The notes beneath the pieces are model-generated. The model saw nothing but the letters and a program-made list of their open reading frames with translations, made no database searches and was not told the DNA's origin. Source: Branchiostoma floridae (taxonomy: Eukaryota > Chordata > Leptocardii > Amphioxiformes > Branchiostomatidae). Taken from it: a stretch of 64,000 nucleotides of DNA. The position numbers were made by a program, and so were the translations under genes. The stretch covers positions 6,248,659-6,312,658 of the forward strand of contig NC_049980.1 in the NCBI RefSeq assembly GCF_000003815.2, written 5' to 3'. Below, one piece after another: positions 51,401-60,400 of this stretch (within the stretch, counting starts at the first letter, position 1; the number at the start of each line of letters is the position of its first letter).

Positions 51401-54400
51401 CCCAAGGGATATAGAAATGGAGATGGTCACTGCCCCTATACACTGAAAATCGTGGAAAGGGAAGAGACATCATCAATCTGCTGACACCACCCTCACACTC
51501 AGGGTTGACAATTGCGGCAAAGCCTAACGATATCACCACTGACAACTCAGCCACAGAATTCGGGTATTAGGGGTGCCTTGCTTATGAATATTAATGAGCT
51601 TGCCTGATTTGTCGCAGGCCAATCAGCAACCGGATTGCAAGTTTCGAACAAACAGCGTACGCATGGTATGGCGCGGCATGCACAAAGATCTGTTTATCTT
51701 TGCGAGACGGTAATTTTTTTTTTTCATATGCTAGGTCGGTAAACGTTGATGCCGTGGTTACTTATACCCACAGAACCGACAACTGTTAAATTTCAGGCAC
51801 CTGATAAAGACGTCTGGACGCTGAAAGTACTGTGAAACGTTATGCCGGTACTGTTATCTTGCTCTTGAATATTAATGAGTCGCCTTATATGGCGCCTTTC
51901 CGAGCTCTCCGATGGGCTGACAGTTGGTTAGAAGCCACGCCCATAATAACCGAATTCTGTGGCTGAGTTGTCAGGGGTCGTTAGGCTTTGCCGCGATTGT
52001 CAACCCTGAGTGTGAGGGTGGCTGACACAAAGAGAGTGAAAACCTTTGTTGTTGTGCATGTCCATGGTGCTGAAGAGCTTTCCGTTTGAGTGTCCAGTAG
52101 AATCTCAGGGAACACAGCATGCTACTTTTAACTTCCCTGCAGTAGTTTATTGTGAGCCACCATTCAACATCGTAAAAAGGTGCCCCTTTGGTGAACCCAT
52201 CCCACATGTACAAAAGCAATGGGGGGTAAAATGGAGGGAGTCGTTTAATACCACAGATAGCATCACATTGCATAGGGATGACTCATATAACTGTGGATGA
52301 GCTGCTATTAAGACAGGAAATCTTGATTGCGATCATAAGCCCCACCTCCTGGATTGAAGCTGCCTAAAACAAGCCAGTTCGTGATTCTAAGTGCACATGC
52401 ATTGTGGGTAATAGGTCAAAGGTCAAAAGTCTTCATCTTGTGAACAGTTGTACAACTGTAGCTATGCATTTACAGGATACAAATACAGATTGCTACACAG
52501 TTATTGTCCTGGGTCATATTTGATACATTTCCAAAAGTATTTTGTTTGACGTATTACCCATGAGGTATCTCACAGAGCATGTGTTGTCAAACCCTGAAGA
52601 ATTTCGAATTGGTTTGTGAAGTTTTCTTACCCGACAAATTTGTTGTTTCCAACAGAAGATTCAGGATCAGATGACAGCAGTGGAACGCCTGCGAGTCCCA
52701 CTCCTCCAACCAACAAGCCAATAGGGAAGGGCGTAACAGAAACAGCTGCCAGCAAGCAGCCAATAGCCAGCCAGGACAGCAAGAATGACGACAGCATGGA
52801 ACCAATCAACTTGAGCGACAAGTCACCAAAGTCAGCGGAGTCGCGGAGTGTCCTGTCAGAAGGGCTGACAGGTCGGAGGTTGGAGGTGGAAGGTCAGAAA
52901 GGTCATCGACCTGACCTCAGTGCCCATGGCCACACCTACTCCCTCTTTGCATGCCTGAAAGCAGCAGATCAGGAGCCAAAAAGAAACGTGAGTCTCTTAC
53001 ATAGCCTTACAGAATTATATGTTGTATGGCACGTCTGACACCTCTGTGAAAATTCAAGCGTCTCAGACGGCGAAACGCCGTTTGCGACAACCGTCCAAGG
53101 CGTCTTAAATTATTGGGACGCTTTGGACGGTTACGGCGGCGGACGGCATGGGACGGGCTTTTGAACGCCCGACGAAACGTCCAAGACGGTCCGAACGGCA
53201 TAACAAACGCTTGGACGCGTCTAGATTGGCACTTTAGACGCGTCCGGTCGGACGTTCGGGACGTCCGAGACGGCGTCTGAAAGCGGGCAGCCGGACGCTC
53301 CCGCGCTCCGTCGGGCGGGCCCCCCGCTGGGAACAGACGTCTCTGCGGACGGACCAGACGCCGATTGCGACGGACGTAAATGACGTAATCCAGGCTGCTG
53401 GGACGGATCGGACGCCGATTGCGACGGGCATAAACGGCGTAATCCAGGCCGCTGGTACGGGCGGTAGCCTCCACCACGCCTTCCCACGGGGGGTACAGAT
53501 CGTAAAATTCGACAGAAAATGGAATGAAAGGCCAAGAGGCAGTCATCGCTATATTATTAAAGGTTAATATCTGGGCCAAACTCCTAGCAAAATATTTTTT
53601 CTTCAAGACACAGTTTTAGTTAGTCAGGCAGTACAGTAGAAACTCATAACGGGCCGGTGCATTTAATTTGGAACGTGTGCAGACGGCTGTCCGGACGCCG
53701 TTTCTGACGGCGTCCGGTCACGGCTATGATTTTATGGCCTCTAGGGATAAGCGTTCCCACATACCAAACAAACAAATATTCAGCCAGGCAGTGAATTGTA
53801 GAAGACCACCCACCACCGGGCCGTCAGGTTTAGCTAAAATCAAACACAACTTGAACAAATTTCTTCGTAAATTGTTTACACGTACTCCGCGGCGTTTAAT
53901 CAACTTTGCTACATGTACGAAATTCAATCCGGCCTTCAATCGTGTCCGCGGCTTTTTGTGCCGCCGTGCCGACACGTTGCATCAGAATGGACGAGCCCAC
54001 ATAACATCAAGGGTAAATACAGGACGTTTGAAATTTTCTATCGTAAATTTTAATTGCACCAGTATTTGCTAAAGACTGGATATATAAATGTGAAATAACG
54101 TTAAATTTTCTACAAAGTTCATAAGTCATTTTTTTTTAATTTCGAGGTAGCGAAATAAAGTCTTCCGTTTCATAAGTTCCTAACCCCAAGTAGTTGGAAG
54201 AGCCGACTAAGATTTTGATTGGCACCGGCAAAATCGGTAGGTGCTATCTCATTATCTGTTGTCTAAATCTACATTTTAACAGCATTATCATTCTTAATAG
54301 AAACAACAGATATTTTTGACAAGTATTCTACAACGTGTTCATAATTCTTTTTATTTTGTGGCATCAAAACAAGATCCTAAATTTTATCATTTCTTCGCGT

Positions 54401-57400
54401 ATGTGGGGAGGGCACCCGTAACAACAAGTCGTCTGTAAACTTTGCAACAGATGAATGTACAAAAAATGAAAATAAAATGCGAAGTATTCACTTACCGGCG
54501 CCTGCAAAGTATCGACAATCAGCTAACGGAAGAACCGCTGCTTCTTTTGACGTCTGTCACATCTGTGATTTCTGCTGTCCAAGGTTTGCTGCTTCTAGTA
54601 AGTAGTATAATTTTTCCCCCTTGTCGGCGCACGACAAATAATTTTTGTACATTCTTTTTAGTATAAATAACGGATACAGTCATCGCCGTAAACCCAATCT
54701 CAGCACAATGTCGTACAAACATCAGCTGCTACGTCTAGACGTGAAGTCCTTGGTCCAAAAGTGCGCAAAATTTAACAAACGGACATGAAATCCACAGAAA
54801 TAGTCACCTTCTGAACATAAGTCCTGCAACCGCCGGAGTGTTCAACGGTCTGAAATTCGAATTCACCCGCTGAAATTGGCGCATGTGCAGAAGTTAAAAC
54901 GTCATGTTTCCCGTGGGGATCATAAGAAAAGACGCAGCCGTCTGCCGGCGTCGGGTGACTAAGTATTTTATAGCCCCATCAGTGGCCGTCTCCGACGGCA
55001 ATGGAAGGTCTTTCAGCCGTTCGGGCGTTCACCATAAAAACTGACAGAACGGCACGGACGCTCACGATGTGTCCGCGGCCGTTTCGGACGGCAATGAACG
55101 CGTCCAGAACGTCTGAAACGCGCTCGGACGCCATTGGACGCTTGTAGACGCCGTCCGGGCAGTTTCGGACGCTTGGAATGTAATAATGCATACACATTTA
55201 GACTCCAAGTAATTCTTCCATTCTCCTACGCAGAGGGACCACAGTCGTATCAAAACGCCTTGTGTTTACCTCTGCTATCTTGTGCACTCAGACCAGTTAG
55301 GGACCGCCCTACTTATAAATATTAATGAGCTTGCCCTTATATGGGCAGTCAGCCGTTGGGGATCGGGGGCCCGGGCGTAGGAGGATGGAGCCATGTAATA
55401 CGTAACATGATTGGCTGATAGCTTCCCAGCGGCCTTTGCGAGACAGCTTGCGACAACAAAAAGCCCAAGAAAAGCCTATTCTCTGATTGGTTGACAGCTG
55501 GTTTGTGGCGACAATCATAATAACCACTGATAGGGCATGAGATAGCAGGGCCCCATAGGCTAATGCCGTTGGGGACCGGGCGTTAGGAGGATGAATTCTT
55601 CTAGCACTTGAGTTGCTTGTCTCAATCAATATTTCGTGACAAAGTCAACAACTGGACACTGTTGAACCTTTGTTTGACCTGGAACTGTAATTTGTTATCA
55701 GGCATGTCGTTACAATAAACTTCATTGCAGTCTCTGATGCTTGGTCTTCATTGCACCAGAATTTTGTGCATTACATATGGTATCTTTACTGACAAAACTT
55801 GGAAACTACAGATGAGATATCATCCTTTTATATGCAAACTTAACCTTGCATGTGCTAACGAGGATATATTCTGCTGACGTGCTACATGTATGTTGTACTA
55901 ACATGGTTGTCAAATGCTTCTGTCTTTCAATTGGTAAAGTTGTAATTATCATTGATGCATGCAAGTTTTTAGACACTTTGAATGAAACTTCCTGTCTATA
56001 GTGACCACCTGTCCACATAGACCAGATTTTATCATTCCCCATGTGGTCTTCTTGGACAGTGTTTAACTGTTTGCGATATGAATCCTATCCACCTGTAGTG
56101 TGCACAACCACCACCTGTGTTTTGGGCCCAACTGTTTACTTGTATGTGTCTGAATCTGGCACCTCTGCAGGCGTCCCATGCATATGACCGAACTCACTAC
56201 CCTGAATTGACTGCACAGTTAGAGGCACCCATCATCCCAGAGGACCTGTCTATCAGCCGCCCCGAGTCGCGGGATGATGACGACGATGATGACAATGATG
56301 ACAACGACAAGATAAATGACCAAGATGTGGACCCAGAGAGACTGAAGGCCTTCAATGTAAGTATCCTACCTTCCAAGTTTGATTTGCATACTAAACTTCA
56401 ATCCTGACTGTCAATCACAATTAGAAGCTCAACCAATGGTAGCATGACAATTAGCAATTTTACTGACTGCATATGGCATGATTTTATTTTGCATTTTCTA
56501 CATTTTGGGTGGCGCTATTGGATTGGCCTATTGTTTCAATCATTATATAAGCTATCTACCTACCAAAAGTCTTCAATTACTCTCCTTCAAAGTCTCAAAC
56601 TCTCAAACAAAAATGGCTCCTGCAGTTTAAAAAAAACTGTGCCCTGTTGTGTTGGTGTTTGAAGCCACGTTTTGCCGTCCCATGTATACAATGAAATAAT
56701 GCAGTGAACTCATTCCCCCAAGGCCTTTTGCAACAAAAATGTACTATAAGCATTTTAGGGTCCCCCCATGCGTGGTGCTTTTGGGCAGGTCTGACTGTAT
56801 GTGACTGTACTTTACACTGGTCCTGTCCTTAGTGCTGAAAACAACTGTAAAACAACTGAAGGCTCAAGTACTTGCCATAATCATATAAACAAATGAGCCA
56901 AAGTGCATAACAAAAACACGGGCCATGAAATATATATAATATAGATGAAAAAAGATAAAAATTTGTAGACACTATATAATTTCAGTCATTTAGATTACTT
57001 TTTATGTACTAGTCAGCAGGTCTAGCCCTTTTTAAGTAAGGTTAGCGCACTTTTATCTGCACGATAACCTATATCTGCTCTTTTTAACCAGTGGGTCCCC
57101 AGCTATAGGGATATCAAGATGATGGACAGTGTTTTGAGGCTGAAATTGTTGACAATTTTTGCAACATTTTGAAAATATTGCAGGTTGAAACCACTGTCCA
57201 TGGACTAGATATCCCTAAATCTATATCATTATCGAAATCAATATACACAATATATTTTTAGCTTACCACACAGATAGATTTAAGGTGAACTGGCATTCCA
57301 TATCATGGAGATAGAAATCAATATGCTCCTTTACACTAGAAAAAGTTCCTCTTTTAGTTTGAAGACAATGTACTGTAAATGCAGAAACTTTCGTGGTGGT

Positions 57401-60400
57401 TTTATGTTCGCGGTTTTCATGGTGGCAGCTTCATCGCGGACTTAAAATCACCACGAACATTTTTCCATGGCAGTAAGAGACTACGGTGCATGGTTCTACC
57501 GCGAACTTAAAACCACCGCGAAAAGTTCCTTTTCCTGCAACTGTGAAATTAAATCCCCACGAACTTAAATGCATTTACAGTATTTCCTGTATGTTTGTAG
57601 ATGTTTGTCCGTCTCTTCGTGGATGAGAATCTGGACCGGATGGTGCCCATCTCCAAGCAACCGAAGGAGAAGATCCAAGCCATCATCGAGTCCTGCAACC
57701 GACAGTTCCCCGAGTTTAACGAGCGAGCCCGCAAGCGAATCCGAACGTACCTTAAGTCCTGCAGAAGAATGAAGCGCAACAAGGACTCCAATGGGGTGGA
57801 AACTGTAAGGAATCATATCATTGGTTTATTTGAGAAGAAATACAAAGTGTCCAGTAGTACCAACCAATTAGTGTTGACATAACAACAAGTTAAAATCACA
57901 TAGTAGAACAAAGAAGTTGTAGGAGTTGAAATAGCATATTTGTTAAATACTTTGTTGTATACATATTAACATCAAAATCATTTTGTGTTAGACATAATTT
58001 GTTTGGGTGAACATCATATGTTGTGAGTACAGCATAATATGTAAGGAAGTTATGTTTTTATATTGTTAATCAGTATTGGTGTTAAATAACTTTTTTGTAG
58101 CCATCTGCCAGAATTGCAAGATTGTACAGTTGGTGGTACAGAAGCGCCACCTAGTAATTTACAACAGTACTGTAGCATTGTCACTCAATCAGCCTATAAT
58201 AGGGTAACAAGATGGTGATCGAAAGATGTCAGAATTCCAAGATGGTGGCCTCCATCGATACAGACGAGTTTAAAACAAGTTTTGCTATTGCAAAGCTGTG
58301 CTAAAAAGTGTATATTTTTTTATGTTAAACTGGTAATGAAAAAAACAACTTGCTTTTACATTGTTTTTCTTTTCCCCCAGTTGAGACCCACCCCTCCCCA
58401 CCTTACATCCGCCATGGCTGAGAGCATCCTGGCAGCAGCCTGCGAGAGCGAAGCCAAGAGACAACAGGACCAACTCAAGGCCTTACACCAAGACGAGCCT
58501 CAAACAAAACGCATGAAAACTGACCATCATCGGGTGGGTGTCAACTATCCAACTACCGTAAATGCATTTAACGCTAGTTCACCTTTATACTTTATTCGTT
58601 GTGTTTACCCAAACGGTATTAAGGGATATCAAGTCAACGGACGGTGGTTTCAAGTTGTAATACGTTCGAACTATTGTAGTTTGAAACTATCGTCCGTTAA
58701 CTTGATATCCCCAAATACCCATTTTTAAAATCAAGTTGGATATAGGTTACCCCGCGGATAAAGGTGAATTAGCATTAAGTTTGCGGGGATTTACTTTTGC
58801 GGTAATGGGAAAATGGAGTGTTCGCGGTGGTTTTAAGTTTGTGGCAGCGCCATTGACTGCAGTCTCATACTATGATAGAAAAATGTTAGTGGTGGTTTTA
58901 ATGTTCGCAGTAAAGTAGTCACCGCAACAACCGCGAACATAAAACCACCATGAACATTTCTACATTTACAATATTACATTTTTATAATGCTACAACATGA
59001 TGTAGAATAACACATCTCCAATTATCAGCTACTGATATTAATCATGGCTGCTTTGAATTCTTGTACAAATTACTCTGATTTTTAAAAGTGTTATTCAAAG
59101 TTCTTTTGTCTTGCATTATGTAATGTACATTGAATATGAATTTGGGTGCAGATGCATCAATGCTTGTCATCAAATGATGCAATTTGGGCGATGTTGACTT
59201 TGATCTGTAATGCTTCGGAACTGGTATGTCATTGAAAAATATTGGAATGCAAGAAGTGAATAAGTCGATGAAGGTTGGACATCCAGGTAACAAGATATGC
59301 CAAATAATTTAGTTACTCTAAGACAAGCAACTGGATATGATTTTGAAAAAAATCCAGTTGCTTGAGTATCTATCATTTGGCGTGAATTTACGTCATATCA
59401 TACTAAATTAATGAAGAGAATCATTATTATATTGATTGCTGAATTCCTTTCAGGATGAGCCACCAGTGCTGGACTGCCACTCCGAACTTCTGCCTTACAA
59501 CTCCACCTCCTACCCAAATGGAACGTCCCGCCTTGGCCTGCACAGCTATCCCAACTCACAGAGCTACCACCAGTCAACAGTCACAAATGGTGAGGGGTCT
59601 ATTGAAAGTGCAAAAAGGAACGAAAAGAAACGAAAAGGAATGGAAAGGAATGAAAAGAGCGAAAAGGAACAAAAAGGAAATTACCGAAAGCGTGAAAAGG
59701 AACAAAAAGGAGCAAACGTTCCTTTTCGCTCCTTTTTGCACTTTTGGTACGTTTCTTTTCATTCCTTTTGCTCCTTTTCGCTCCTTTCCGTTCCTTTTTT
59801 CACTTTCGGTACACCGATGGTGAGGACAGTTTCCACACTTAAGTGACAATTAAGGTTCCGTCCTGGCTAAATTGGAAGGCTAAAGTAATGAATTGAGAAA
59901 AAATTGAGTCATATCAAATACTGATAGCTGCATGGGCATAAAAGAATTCTAAATAATATATGATTTGTCAGGCCACGCATATGATTGTCATTAAGTTTTA
60001 CTGGCCCAAATTTCTTTTTTTTTCTATGAGAAAATACAGCACTTTGGTACATACCACTGTAATTAAATCAAGTTTGGAATACATGTATTAACTTTCATGG
60101 TGGTTGATCATATTTCTGTTGTTTCTGCATCAATTTCAATGTATATATTTCAATAGAAAGCTTGTGTTATTTCCTTTCCAATGGTCTCAAACTCATCATC
60201 ATTGTTATAGAACTTAGACGAGTATCATTGTATTAATTGACTTGTTACTGTTGCCTTACAATTGTACCATGTACAAATGTTGTGCAATAAAGTTCATTCA
60301 TTCATTCATTGTTAACTCATGGAACAAGCACCAGGCCTGCTTATGTGAGTGGGTCACACACAAAAATTTGCCCATCAAATTTGTAAAATTGCTATAATCA

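Larger units (their letters stand above)
45795..52655 (+). other. NOL4L: NOL4L intron 2
   Basis: Contains a 5'-truncated non-LTR retrotransposon (46905-47325), a TACTGTAAATGCAG MITE (47619-47828), a deleted mariner (48132-48709), two TTAA-type MITEs (48971-49186, 50295-50521) and a 533-bp inverted-repeat element inserted in an older repeat (51383-52125). The remaining stretches, including 45800-46900 and 49200-50290, are unremarkable AT-rich intron. Confidence 0.65.

Noticed and set aside
53007-53606. 199-codon open frame on the minus strand
   Set aside because: It overlaps the GGACG-word repeat arm and the end of NOL4L exon 3; the Arg/Pro/Ser-rich translation reflects composition, with similar open frames on several strands.
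59590-59846. Open frame continuing past exon 7
   Set aside because: Lys/Glu- and Phe/Ser-rich translation of a purine/pyrimidine foldback repeat; the GTGAGG donor at 59590 and phase fit with exon 8 are decisive.
60283-60290. AATAAA as NOL4L polyadenylation site
   Set aside because: Lies in the last intron, in the tail of a retroelement insertion with (CATT)n, before the terminal exon.
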